DNA from: Actinernus sp. WN-2022
Taxonomy: Eukaryota; Cnidaria; Anthozoa; Actiniaria; Actinernidae
Assembly (NCBI GenBank): GCA_030867875.1
Contig: JAOWCC010000577.1
Location: forward strand, 76,489,740-76,553,739
Reading direction: 5' to 3'
Length of the DNA stretch: 64,000 nt
Shown here: positions 45,221 through 59,300 of the stretch, piece by piece
How the letters are laid out: each line of letters begins with the position of its first letter
How positions within the stretch are numbered: the first letter of the stretch is position 1
Notes under the pieces: model-generated
What the model saw: only the letters and a program-made list of their open reading frames with translations
What the model was told of the DNA's origin: nothing
Database searches by the model: none
Made by a program: the position numbers and the translations under genes

Positions 45221-48200
45221 GCATTTCAGTGAGCGTTCAGTCTGAAACGGCGATTGGTCCGATGATAGCAGTGCAACGTTCTGCAGTGCACCCTGGGAAT
45301 GCAGCCCGAACTATAGGTAACACTGCGTACATCAATGATAGAACATGCACTGTTGTCGATATTTCAGAATTTTCTCTCTTTATTAAAAGCCATATGCGCT
45401 CATGAATTCTCAGACGTTACGATGTCGATACGTCAGTATTTGCTCTCTTTATTAAAAGCATATAGGCGCTCGCGAGTTTTATCGCTCTTCACGATGCTTA
45501 AATAATGCTAAATCGTTTAGAAGTGCCGGCTGATGTAGTTATCCTACTTTGCATTTCAGTGTACGTGCGTTCATTCTGAAACGGCGATTGGTCCGATGAT
45601 ATCAGTGCAACGTTCTGCACTGCCTCCTGGGAATGCAACCCGAACTATAGGTAAAACTGCGCACATCAATTGATAGCAAACTGTTGTCGATATTTCAGAA
45701 TTTTCTCTCTTTATTAAAAGCCATATGCGCTCATGAATTCTCAGACGTTACGATGTCGATACGTCAGTATTTTCTCTCTTTATTAAAAGCCTATAGGCGC
45801 TCGCGAGTTTTATCGCTCTTTACGATGCATAGATAATGCTAAATCGTTTAGAGGTGCCGGCTCATGTAATGATCCTACTTTGCATTTCAGTGAGCGTTCA
45901 GTCTGAAACGGCGTTTGGTCCGATGATAGCAGTGCAACGTTCTGCAGTGCACCCTAGGAATGCAGCCCGAACTATAGGTAACACTGCGTACATCAATGAT
46001 AGAACATGCACTGTTGTCGCTATTTCAGAATTTTCTCTCTTTATTAAAAGCCATATGCGCTCATGAATTCTCAGACGTTACGATGTCGATACTTCAGTAT
46101 TTTCTCTCTTTATTAAAAGGCTACAGGCGCTCGCGAGTTTTATCGCTCTTTACGATGTATAGATAATGCTAAATCGTTTAGAGGTGCCGGCTCATGTAAT
46201 GATCCTACTTTGCATTTCAGTGAGCGTTCAGTCTGAAACGGCGATTGGTCCGATGATAGCAGTGCAACGTTCTGCAGTGCACCCTGGGAATGCAGCCCGA
46301 ACTATAGGTAACACTGCGTACATCATGAGCGTAGTTATCACAAAAAGGCTACTACTACCCACCACACTTGGCTGGCATGCACGCAGTGTTTGGTCTCCCG
46401 GATTTTCTCGTTTTTGTTTCAGTCCTTAACCGGTTTTCTTATCAGAGGGGTGTTAGACGTGAGTCCTCCTTTTGTGTTAATGTTGCTCATGATAGAACAT
46501 GCACTGTTGTCGATATTTCAGAATTTTCTCTCTTTATGAAAAGCCATATGCGCTCATGAATTCTCAGCCGTTACGATGTCGATACGTCAGTATTTTCTCT
46601 CTTTATTAAAAGCCTATAGGCGCTCGCCAGTTTTATCGCTCTTCACGATGCTTAAATAATGCTAAATCGTTTAGAAGTGCCGGCTCATGTAGTTATCCTA
46701 CTTTGCATTTCAGTGTACGTGCGTTCATTCTGAAACGGCGATTGGTCCGATGATATCAGTGCAACGTTCTGCAGTGCACCCTGGGAATGCAGCCCGAACT
46801 ATAGGTAACACTGCGTACATCATGAGCGTAGTTATCACAAAAAGTCTACTACTACCCACCACACTTGGCTGGCATGCACGCAGTGTTTGGTCTCCCGGCT
46901 TTTCTCGTTTTTGTTTCAGTCCTTAACCGGTTTTCTTATCAGAGGGGTGTTAGACGTGAGTCCTCCTTTTGTGTTAATGTTGCTCATGATAGAACATGCA
47001 CTGTTGTCGATATTTGAGAATTTTCTCTCTTTATGAAAAGCCATATGCGCTCATGAATTCTCAGACGTTACGATGTCGATACGTCAGTATTTTCTCTCTT
47101 TATTAAAAGCCTATAGGCGCTCGCCAGTTTTATCGCTCTTCACGATGCTTAAATAATGCTAAATCGTTTAGAAGTGCCGGCTCATGTAGTTATCCTACTT
47201 TGCATTTCAGTGTACGTGCGTTCATTCTGAAACGGCGATTGGTCCGTTGATATCAGTGCAACGTTCTGCACTGCCTCCTGGGAATGCAACCCGAACTATA
47301 GGTAAAACTGCGCACATCAATTGATAGCAAAATGTTGTCGATATTTCAGAATTTTCTCTCTTTATTAAAAGCCATATGCGCTCATGAATTCTCAGACGTT
47401 ACGATGTCGATACGTCAGTATTTTCTCTCTTTATTAAAAGCCTATAGGCGCTCGCGAGTTTTATCGCTCTTTACGATGCATAGATAATGCTAAATCGTTT
47501 AGAGGTGCCGGCTCATGTAATGATCCTACTTTGCATTTCAGTGAGCGTTCAGTCTGAAACGGCGATTGGTCCGATGATAGCAGTGCAACGTTCTGCAGTG
47601 CACCCTGGGAATGCAGCCCGAACTATAGGTAACACTGCGTACATCATTGATAGAACATGCACTGTTGTCGATATTTCAGAATTTTCTCTCTTTATGAAAA
47701 GCCATATGCGCTAATGAATTTTCGGTCATTACGATGTCGATACTTCAGAATTTTCTCTCTTTATTAAAAGCCTATAGGCGCTCGCGAGTTTTATCGCTCT
47801 TTACGATGCATAGATAATGCTAAATCGTTTAGAAGTGCCGGCTCATGTAGTTATCCTACTTTGCATTTCAGTGAGCGTTCAGTCTGAAACGGCGATTGGT
47901 CCGATGATAGCAGTGCAACGTTCTGCACTGCCTCCTGGGAATGCAACCCGAACTATAGGTAAAACTGCGCACATCAATTGATAGCAAACTGTTGTCGATA
48001 TTTCAGAATTTTCTCTCTTTATTAAAAGCCATATGCGCTCATGAATTCTCAGACGTTACGATGTCGATACGTCAGTATTTTCTCTCTTTATTAAAAGCCT
48101 ATAGGCGCTCGCGAGTTTTATCGCTCTTTACGATGCATAGATAATGCTAAATCGTTTAGAGGTGCCGGCTCATGTAATGATCCTACTTTGCATTTCAGTG

Positions 48201-50984
48201 AGCGTTCAGTCTGAAACGGCGATTGGTCCGATGATAGCAGTGCAACGTTCTGCAGTGCACCCTGGGAATGCAGCCCGAACTATAGGTAACACTGCGTACA
48301 TCAATGATAGAACATGCACTGTTGTCGATATTTCAGAATTTTCTCTCTTTATTAAAAGCCATATGCGCTCATGAATTCTCAGACGTTACGATGTCGATAC
48401 GTCAGTATTTGCTCTCTTTATTAAAAGCATATAGGCGCTCGCGAGTTTTATCGCTCTTCACGATGCTTAAATAATGCTAAATCGTTTAGAAGTGCCGGCT
48501 CATGTAGTTATCCTACTTTGGATTTCAGTGTACGTGCGTTCATTCTGAAACGGCGATTGGTCCGATGATATCAGTGCAACGTTCTGCACTGCCTCCTGGG
48601 AATGCAACCCGAACTATAGGTAAAACTGCGCACATCAATTGATAGCAAACTGTTGTCGATATTTCAGAATTTTCTCTCTTTATTAAAAGCCATATGCGCT
48701 CATGAATTCTCAGACGTTACGATGTCGATACGTCAGTATTTTCTCTCTTTATTAAAAGCCTATAGGCGCTCGCGAGTTTTATCGCTCTTTACGATGCATA
48801 GATAATGCTAAATCGTTTAGAGGTGCCGGCTCATGAAATGATCCTACTTTGCATTTCAGTGAGCGTTCAGTCTGAAACGGCGATTGGTCCGATGATAGCA
48901 GTGCAACGTTCTGCAGTGCACCCTGGGAATGCAACCCGAACTATAGGTAAAACTGCGCACATCAATTGATAGCAAACTGTTGTCGATATTTCAGAATTTT
49001 CTCTCTTTATTAAAAGCCATATGCGCTCATGAATTCGCAGACGTTACGATGTCGATACGTCAGTATTTTCTCTCTTTATTAAAAGCCTATAGGCGCTCGC
49101 GAGTTTTATCGCTCTTTACGATGCATAGATAATGCTAAATCGTTTAGAGGTGCCGGCTCATGTAATGATCCTACTTTGCATTTCAGTGAGCGTTCAGTCT
49201 GAAACGGCGTTTGGTCCGATGATAGCAGTGCAACGTTCTGCAGTGCACCCTGGGAATGCAGCCCGAACTATAGGTAACACTGCGTACATCAATGATAGAA
49301 CATGCACTGTTGTCGCTATTTCAGAATTTTCTCTCTTTATTAAAAGCCATATGCGCTCATGAATTCTCAGACGTTACGATGTCGATACTTCAGTATTTTC
49401 TCTCTTTATTAAAAGGCTACAGGCGCTCGCGAGTTTTATCGCTCTTTACGATGTATAGATAATGCTAAATCGTTTAGAGGTGCCGGCTCATGTAATGATC
49501 CTACTTTGCATTTCAGTGAGCGTTCAGTCTGAAACGGCGATTGGTCCGATGATAGCAGTGCAACGTTCTGCAGTGCACCCTGGGAATGCAGCCCGAACTA
49601 TAGGTAACACTGCGTACATCATGAGCGTAGTTATCACAAAAAGGCTACTACTACCCACCACACTTGGCTGGCATGCACGCAGTGTTTGGTCTCCCGGCTT
49701 TTCTCGTTTTTGTTTCAGTCCTTAACCGGTTTTCATATCAGAGGGGTGTTAGACGTGAGTCCTCCTTTTGTGTTAATGTTGCTCATGATAGAACATGCAC
49801 TGTTGTCGATATTTCAGAATTTTCTCTCTTTATGAAAACCCATATGCGCTCATGAATTCTCAGACGTTACGATGTCGATACGTCAGTATTTTCTCTCTTT
49901 ATTAAAAGCCTATAGGCGCTCGCCAGTTTTATCGCTCTTCACGATGCTTAAATAATGCTAAATCGTTTAGAAGTGCCGGCTCATGTAGTTATCCTACTTT
50001 GCATTTCAGTGTACGTGCGTTCATTCTGAAACGGCGATTGGTCCGATGATATCAGTGCAACGTTCTGCACTGCCTCCTGGGAATGCAACCCGAACTATAG
50101 GTAAAACTGCGCACATCAATTGATAGCAAACTGTTGTCGATATTTCAGAATTTTCTCTCTTTATTAAAAGCCATATGCGCTCATGAATTCTCAGACGTTA
50201 CGATGTCGATACGTCAGTATTTTCTCTCTTTATTAAAAGCCTATAGGCGCTCGCGAGTTTTATCGCTCTTTACGATGCATAGATAATGCTAAATCGCTTA
50301 GAGGTGCCGGCTCATGTAATGATCCTACTTTGCATTTCAGTGAGCGTTCAGTCTGAAACGGCGTTTGGTCCGATGATATCAGTGCAACGTTCTGCAGTGC
50401 ACCCTGGGAATGCAGCCCGAACTATAGGTAACACTGCGTACATCAATGATAGAACATGCACTGTTGTCGATATTTCAGATTTTTCTCTCTTTATTAAAAG
50501 CCATATGCGTTCATGAATTCTCAGACGTTACGATGTCGATACGTCAGTATTTTCTCTCTTTATTAAAAGGCTATAGGCGCTCGCGAGTTTTATCGCTCTT
50601 TACGATGCATAGATAATGCTAAATCGTTTAGAGGTGCCGGCTCATGTAATGATCCTACTTTGCATTTCAGTGAGCGTTCAGTCTGAAACGGCGATTGGTC
50701 CGATGATAGCAGTGCAACGTTCTGCAGTGCACCCTGGGAATGCAGCCCGAACTATAGGTAACACTGCGTACATCATGAGCGTAGTTATCACAAAAAGGCT
50801 ACTACTACCCACCACACTTGGCTGGCATGCACGCAGTGTTTGGTCTCCCGGCTTTTCTCGTTTTTGTTTCAGTCCTTAACCGGTTTTCTTATCAGAGGGG
50901 TGTTAGACGTGAGTCCTCCTTTTGTGTTAATGTTGCTCATGATAGAACATGCACTGTTGTCGATATTTCAGAATTTTCTCTCTT

Positions 50985-53900
50985 TATTAAAAGCCATATG
51001 CGCTCATGAATTCTCAGACGTTACGATGTCGATACGTCAGTATTTTCTCTCTTTATTAAAAGCATATAGGCGCTCGCGAGTTTTATCGCTCTTCACGATG
51101 CTTACATAATGCTAAATCGTTTAGAAGTGCCGGCTCATGTAGTTATCCTACTTTGGATTTCAGTGTACGTGCGTTCATTCTGAAACGGCGATTGGTCCGA
51201 TGATATCAGTGCAACGTTCTGCACTGCCTCCTGGGAATGCAACCCGAACTATAGGTAAAACTGCGCACATCAATTGATAGCAAACTGTTGTCGATATTTC
51301 AGAATTTTCTCTCTTTATTAAAAGCCATATGCGCTCATGAATTCTCAGACGTTACGATGTCGATACGTCAGTATTTTCTCTCTTTATTAAAAGCCTATAG
51401 GCGCTCGCGAGTTTTATCGCTCTTTACGATGCATAGATAATGCTAAATCGTTTAGAGGTGCCGGCTCATGTAATGATCCTACTTTGCATTTCAGTGAGCG
51501 TTCAGTCTGAAACGGCGATTGGTCCGATGATAGCAGTGCAACGTTCTGCAGTGCACCCTGGGAATGCAGCCCGAACTATAGGTAACACTGCGTACATCAA
51601 TGATAGAACATGCACTGTTGTCGATATTTCAGAATTTTCTCTCTTTATGAAAAGCCATATGCGCTAATGAATTTTCGGTCATTACGATGTCGATACTTCA
51701 GTATTTTCTCTCTTTATTAAAAGCCTATAGGCGCTCGCGAGTTTTATCGCTCTTTACGATGCATAGATAATGCTAAATCGTTTAGAAGTGCCGGCTCATG
51801 TAATGATCCTACTTTGCATTTCAGTGTGCGTTCAGTCTGAAACGGCGATTGGTCCGATGATAGCAGTGCAACGTTCTGCAGTGCACCCTGGGAATGCAGC
51901 CCGAACTATAGGTAACACTGCGCACATCAATTGATAGCAAACTGTTGTCCATATTTCAGAATTTTCTCTCTTTATTAAAAGCCATATGCGCTCATGAATT
52001 CTCAGACGTTACGATGTCGATACGTCAGTATTTTCTCTCTTTATTAAAAGCATATAGGCGCTCGCGAGTTTTATCCCTCTTCACGATGCTTAAATAATGC
52101 TAAATCGTTTAGAAGTGCCGGCTCATGTAGTTATCCTACTTTGCATTTCAGTGTACGTGCGTTCATTCTGAAACGGCGATTGGTCCGATGATATCAGTGC
52201 AACGTTCTGCACTGCCTCCTGGGAATGCAACCCGAACTATAGGTAAAACTGCGCACATCAATTGATAGCAAACTGTTGTCGATATTTCAGAATTTTCCCT
52301 CTTTATTAAAAGCCATATGCGCTCATGAATTCTCAGACGTTACGATGTCGATACGTCAGTATTTTCTCTCTTTATTAAAAGCCTATAGGCGCTCGCGAGT
52401 TTTATCGCTCTTTACGATGCATAGATAATGCTAAATCGTTTAGAGGTGCCGGCTCATGTAATGATCCTACTTTGCATTTCAGTGAGCGTTCAGTCTGAAA
52501 CGGCGATTGGTCCGATGATAGCAGTGCAACGTTCTGCAGTGCACCCTGGGAATGCAGCCCGAACTATAGGTAACACTGCGTACATCATGAGCGTAGTTAT
52601 CACAAAAAGGCTACTACTACCCACCACACTTGGCTGGCATGCACGCAGTGTTTGGTCTCCCGGCTTTTCTCGTTTTTGTTTCAGTCCTTAACCGGTTTTC
52701 TTATCAGAGGGGTGTTAGACGTGAGTCCTCCTTTTGTGTTAATGTTGCTCATGATAGAACATGCACTGTTGTCGATATTCCAGAATTTTCTCTCTTTATG
52801 AAAAGCCATATGCGCTCATGAATTCTCAGACGTTACGATGTCGATACGTCAGTATTTTCTCTCTTTATTAAAAGCCTATAGGCGCTCGCGAGTTTTATCG
52901 CTCTTTACGATGCATAGATAATGCTAAATCGTTTAGAGGTGCCGGCTCATGTAATGATCCTACTTTGCATTTCAGTGAGCGTTCAGTCTGAAACGGCGAT
53001 TGGTCCGATGATAGCAGTGCAACGTTCTGCAGTGCACCCTGGGAATGCAGCCCGAACTATAGGTAACACTGCGTACATCATTGATAGAACATGCACTGTT
53101 GTCGATATTTCAGAATTTTCTCTCTTTATGAAAAGCCATATGCGCTAATGAATTTTCGGTCATTACGATGTCGATACTTCAGTATTTTCTCTCTTTATTA
53201 AAAGCCTATAGGCGCTCGCGAGTTTTATCGCTCTTTACGATGCATAGATAATGCTAAATCGTTTAGAAGTGCCGGCTCATGTAATGATCCTACTTTGCAT
53301 TTCAGTGTGCGTTCAGTCTGAAACGGCGATTGGTCCGATGATAGCAGTGCAACGTTCTGCAGTGCACCCTGGGAATGCAGCCCGAACTATAGGTAACACT
53401 GCGCACATCAATTGATAGCAAACTGTTGTCCATATTTCAGAATTTTCTCTCTTTATTAAAAGCCATATGCGCTCATGAATTCTCAGACGTTACGATGTCG
53501 ATACGTCAGTATTTTCTCTCTTTATTAAAAGCATATAGGCGCTCGCGAGTTTTATCGCTCTTCACGATGCTTAAATAATGCTAAATCGTTTAGAAGTGCC
53601 GGCTCATGTAGTTATCCTACTTTGCATTTCAGTGTACGTGCGTTCATTCTGAAACGGCAATTGGTCCGATGATATCAGTGCAACGTTCTGCACTGCCTCC
53701 TGGGAATGCAACCCGAACTATAGGTAAAACTGCGCACATCAATTGATAGCAAACTGTTGTCGATATTTCAGAATTTTCTCTCTTTATTAAAAGCCATATG
53801 CGCTCATGAATTCTCAGACGTTACGATGTCGATACGTCAGTATTTTCTCTCTTTATTAAAAGGCTATAGGCGCTCGCGAGTTTTATCGCTCTTTACGATG

Positions 53901-56397
53901 CATAGATAATGCTAAATCGTTTAGAGGTGCCGGCTCATGTAATGATCCTACTTTGCATTTCAGTGAGCGTTCAGTCTGAAACGGCGATTGGTCCGATGAT
54001 AGCAGTGCAACGTTCTGCAGTGCACCCTGGGAATGCAGCCCGAACTATAGGTAACACTGCGTACATCATTGATAGAACATGCACTGTTGTCGATATTTCA
54101 GAATTTTCTCTCTTTATGAAAAGCCATATGCGCTAATGAATTTTCGGTCATTACGATGTCGATACTTCAGTATTTTCTCTCTTTATTAAAAGCCAATAGG
54201 CGCTCGCGAGTTTTATCGCTCTTTACGATGCATAGATAATGCTAAATCGTTTAGAAGTGCCGGCTCATGTAATGATCCTACTTTGCATTTCAATGTGCGT
54301 TCAGTCTGAAACGGCGATTGGTCCGATGATAGCAGTGCAACGTTCTGCAGTGCACCCTGGGAATGCAGCCCGAACTATAGGTAACACTGCGCACATCAAT
54401 TAATAGCAAACTGTTGTCCATATTTCAGAATTTTCTCTCTTTATTAAAAGCCATATGCGCTCATGAATTCTCAGACGTTACGATGTCGATATGTCAGTAT
54501 TTTCTCTCTTTATTAAAAGCATATAGGCGGTCGCGAGTTTTATCGCTCTTCACGATGCTTAAATAATGCTAAATCGTTTAGAAGTGCCGGCTCATGTAGT
54601 TATCCTACTTTGCATTTCAGTGTACGTGCGTTCATTCTGAAACGGCGATTGGTCCGATGATATCAGTGCAACGTTCTGCACTGCCTCCTGGGAATGCAAC
54701 CCGAACTATAGGTAAAACTGCGCACATCAATTGATAGCAAACTGTTGTCGATATTTCAGAATTTTCTCTCTTTATTAAAAGCCATATGCGCTCATGAATT
54801 CTCAGACGTTACGATGTCGATACGTCAGTATTTTCTTTCTTTATTAAAATCCTATAGGCGCTCGCGAGTTTCATCGCTCTTTACGATGCATAGATAATGC
54901 TAAATCGTTTAGAAGTGCCGGCTCATGTAATGATCCTACTTTGCATTTCAGTGTGCGTTCAGTCTGAAACGGCGATTGGTCCGATGATAGCAGTGCAACG
55001 TTCTGCAGTGCACCCTGGGAATGCAGCCCGAACTATAGGTAACACTGCGTACATCAATGATAGAACATGCACTGTTGTCGATATTTCAGAATTTTCTCTC
55101 TTTATGAAAAGCCATATGCGCTAATGAATTTTCGGTCATTACGATGTCGATACTTCAGTATTTTCTCTCTTTATTAAAAGCATATAGGCGCTCGCGAGTT
55201 TTATCGCTCTTCACGATGCTTAAATAATGCTAAATCGTTTAGAAGTGCCGGCTCATGTAGTTATCCTACTTTGCGTTTCAGTGAGCGTTCAGTCTGAAAC
55301 CGCGATTGGTCCGATGATAGCAGTGCAACGTTCTGCACTGCCTCCTGGGAATGCAACCCGAACTATAGGTAAAACTGCGCACATCAATTGATAGCAAACT
55401 GTTGTCGATATTTCAGAATTTTCTCTCTTTATTAAAAGCCATATGCGCTCATGAATTCTCAGACGTTACGATGTCGATACGTCAGTATTTGCTCTCTTTA
55501 TTAAAAGCCTATAGGCGCTCGCGAGTTTTATCGCTCTTTACGATGCATAGATAATGCTAAATCGTTTAGAGGTGCCGGCTCATGTAATGATCCTACTTTG
55601 CATTTCAGTGAGCGTTCAGTCTGAAACGGCGATTGGTCCGATGATAGCAGTGCAACGTTCTGCAGTGCACCCTGGGAATGCAGCCCGAACTATAGGTAAC
55701 ACTGCGTACATCAATGATAGAACATGCACTGTTGTCGATATTTCAGAATTTTCTCTCTTTATTAAAAGCCATATGCGCTCATGAATTCTCAGACGTTACG
55801 ATGTCGATACGTCAGTATTTGCTCTCTTTATTAAAAGCATATAGGCGCTCGCGAGTTTTATCGCTCTTCACGATGCTTAAATAATGCTAAATCGTTTAGA
55901 AGTGCCGGCTGATGTAGTTATCCTACTTTGCATTTCAGTGTACGTGCGTTCATTCTGAAACGGCGATTGGTCCGATGATATCAGTGCAACGTTCTGCACT
56001 GCCTCCTGGGAATGCAACCCGAACTATAGGTAAAACTGCGCACATCAATTGATAGCAAACTGTTGTCGATATTTCAGAATTTTCTCTCTTTATTAAAAGC
56101 CATATGCGCTCATGAATTCTCAGACGTTACGATGTCGATACGTCAGTATTTTCTCTCTTTATTAAAAGCCTATAGGCGCTCGCGAGTTTTATCGCTCTTT
56201 ACGATGCATAGATAATGCTAAATCGTTTAGAGGTGCCGGCTCATGTAATGATCCTACTTTGCATTTCAGTGAGCGTTCAGTCTGAAACGGCGTTTGGTCC
56301 GATGATAGCAGTGCAACGTTCTGCAGTGCACCCTAGGAATGCAGCCCGAACTATAGGTAACACTGCGTACATCAATGATAGAACATGCACTGTTGTC
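50985..56397 (+). repeat. 5.4-kb duplicated segment, matches 40606-46018 (offset 10379)
   Basis: The spacing series 988, 493, 988, 988, 657, 661, 330 from 41061 is repeated from 51440. The CTTTGGATTTCAG variant near 40771 recurs near 51150, and CCCTAGGAATGC near 45955 recurs near 56334. The match ends near 56397, where sequence matching 37621 takes over. Confidence 0.8.
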
Positions 56398-59300
56398 GCT
56401 ATTTCAGAATTTTCTCTCTTTATTAAAAGCCATATGCGCTCATGAATTCTCAGACATTACGATGTCGATACGTCAGTATTTTCTCCCTTTATTAAAAGCC
56501 TATAGGCGCTCGCGAGTTTTATCGCTCTTTACGATGCATAGATAATGCTAAATCGTTTAGAGGTGCCGGCTCATGTAATGATCCTACTTTGCATTTCAGT
56601 GAGCGTTCAGTCTGAAACGGCGATTGGTCCGATGATAGCAGTGCAACGTTCTGCAGTGCACCCTGGGAATGCAGCCCGAACTATAGGTAACACTGCGTAC
56701 ATCATGAGCGTAGTTATCACAAAAAGGCTACTACTACCCACCACACTTGGCTGGCATGCACGCAGTGTTTGGTCTCCCGGCTTTTCTCGTTTTTGTTTCA
56801 GTCCTTAACCGGTTTTCTTATCAGAGGGGTGTTAGACGTGAGTCCTCCTTTTGTGTTAATGTTGCTCATGATAGAACATGCACTGTTGTCGATATTTCAG
56901 AATTTTCTCTCTTTATGAAAAGCCATATGCGCTCATGAATTCTCAGACGTTACGATGTCGATACGTCAGTATTTTCTCTCTTTATTAAAAGCCTATAGGC
57001 GCTCTCCAGTTTTATCGCTCTTCACGATGCTTAAATAATGCTAAATCGTTTAGAAGTGCCGGCTCATGTAGTTATCCTACTTTGTATTTCAGTGTACGTG
57101 CGTTCAGTCTGAAACGGCGATTGGTCCGATGATAGCAGTGCAACGTTCTGCAGTGCACCCTGGGAATGCAGCCCGAACTATAGGTAACACTGCGTACATC
57201 AATGATAGAACATGCACTGTTGTCGATATTTCAGAATTTTCTCTCTTTATTAAAAGCCATATGTGCTCATGAATTCTCAGACGTTACGATGTCGATACGT
57301 CAGTATTTTCTCTCTTTATTAAAAGCCTATAGGCGCTCGCGAGTTTTATCGCTCTTTACGATGCATAGATAATGCTAAATCGTTTAGAGGTGCCGGCTCA
57401 TGTAATGATCCTACTTTGCATTTCAGTGAGCGTTCAGTCTGAAACGGCGATTGGTCCGATGATAGCAGTGCAACGTTCTGCAGTGCACCCTGGGAATGCA
57501 GCCCGAACTATAGGTAACACTGCGTACATCATTGATAGAACATGCACTGTTGTCGATATTTCAGAATTTTCTCTCTTTATGAAAAGCCATATGCGCTAAT
57601 GAATTTTCGGTCATTACGATGTCGATACTTCAGTATTTTCTCTCTTTATTAAAAGCCTATAGGCGCTCGCGAGTTTTATCGCTCTTTACGATGCATAGAT
57701 AATGCTAAATCGTTTAGAAGTGCCGGCTCATGTAATGATCCTACTTTGCATTTCAGTGTGCGTTCAGTCTGAAACGGCGATTGGTCCGATGATTGCAGTG
57801 CAACGTTCTGCAGTGCACCCTGGGAATGCAGCCCGAACTATAGGTAACACTGCGCACATCAATTGATAGCAAACTGTTGTCCATATTTCAGAATTTTCTC
57901 TCTTTATTAAAAGCCATATGCGCTCATGAATTCTCAGACGTTACGATGTCGATACGTCAGTATTTTCTCTCTTTATTAAAAGCATATAGGCGCTCGCGAG
58001 TTTTATCGCTCTTCACGATGCTTACATAATGCTAAATCGTTTAGAAGTGCCGGCTCATGTAGTTATCCTACTTTGGATTTCAGTGTACGTGCGTTCATTC
58101 TGAAACGGCGATTGGTCCGATGATATCAGTGCAACGTTCTGCACTGCCTCCTGGGAATGCAACCCGAACTATAGGTAAAACTGCGCACATCAATTGATAG
58201 CAAACTGTTGTCGATATTTCAGAATTTTCTCTCTTTATTAAAAGCCATATGCGCTCATGAATTCTCAGACGTTACGATGTCGATACGTCAGTATTTTCTC
58301 TCTTTATTAAAAGCCTATAGGCGCTCGCGAGTTTTATCGCTCTTTACGATGCATAGATAATGCTAAATCGTTTAGAGGTGCCGGCTCATGTAATGATCCT
58401 ACTTTGCATTTCAGTGAGCGTTCAGTCTGAAACGGCGATTGGTCCGATGATAGCAGTGCAACGTTCTGCAGTGCACCCTGGGAATGCAGCCCGAACTATA
58501 GGTAACACTGCGTACATCATGAGCGTAGTTATCACAAAAAGGCTACTACTACCCACCACACTTGGCTGGCATGCACGCAGTGTTTGGTCTCCCGGCTTTT
58601 CTCGTTTTTGTTTCAGTCCTTAACCGGTTTTCTTATCAGAGGGGTGTTAGACGTGAGTCCTCCTTTTGTGTTAATGTTGCTCATGATAGAACATGCACTG
58701 TTGTCGATATTTCAGAATTTTCTCTCTTTATGAAAAGCCATATGCGCTCATGAATTCTCAGACGTTACGATGTCGATACGTCAGTATTTTCTCTCTTTAT
58801 TAAAAGCCTATAGGCGCTCTCCAGTTTTATCGCTCTTCACGATGCTTAAATAATGCTAAATCGTTTAGAAGTGCCGGCTCATGTAATGATCCTACTTTGC
58901 ATTTCAGTGAGCGTTCAGTCTGAAACGGCGATTGGTCCGATGATAGCAGTGCAACGTTCTGCAGTGCACCCTGGGAATGCAGCCCGAACTATAGGTAACA
59001 CTGCGTACATCATTGATAGAACATGCACTGTTGTCGATATTTCAGAATTTTCTCTCTTTATGAAAAGCCATATGCGCTAATGAATTTTCGGTCATTACGA
59101 TGTCGATACTTCAGTATTTTCTCTCTTTATTAAAAGCCTATAGGCGCTCGCGAGTTTTATCGCTCTTTACGATGCATAGATAATGCTAAATCGTTTAGAA
59201 GTGCCGGCTCATGTAATGATCCTACTTTGCATTTCAGTGTGCGTTCAGTCTGAAACGGCGATTGGTCCGATGATTGCAGTGCAACGTTCTGCAGTGCACC

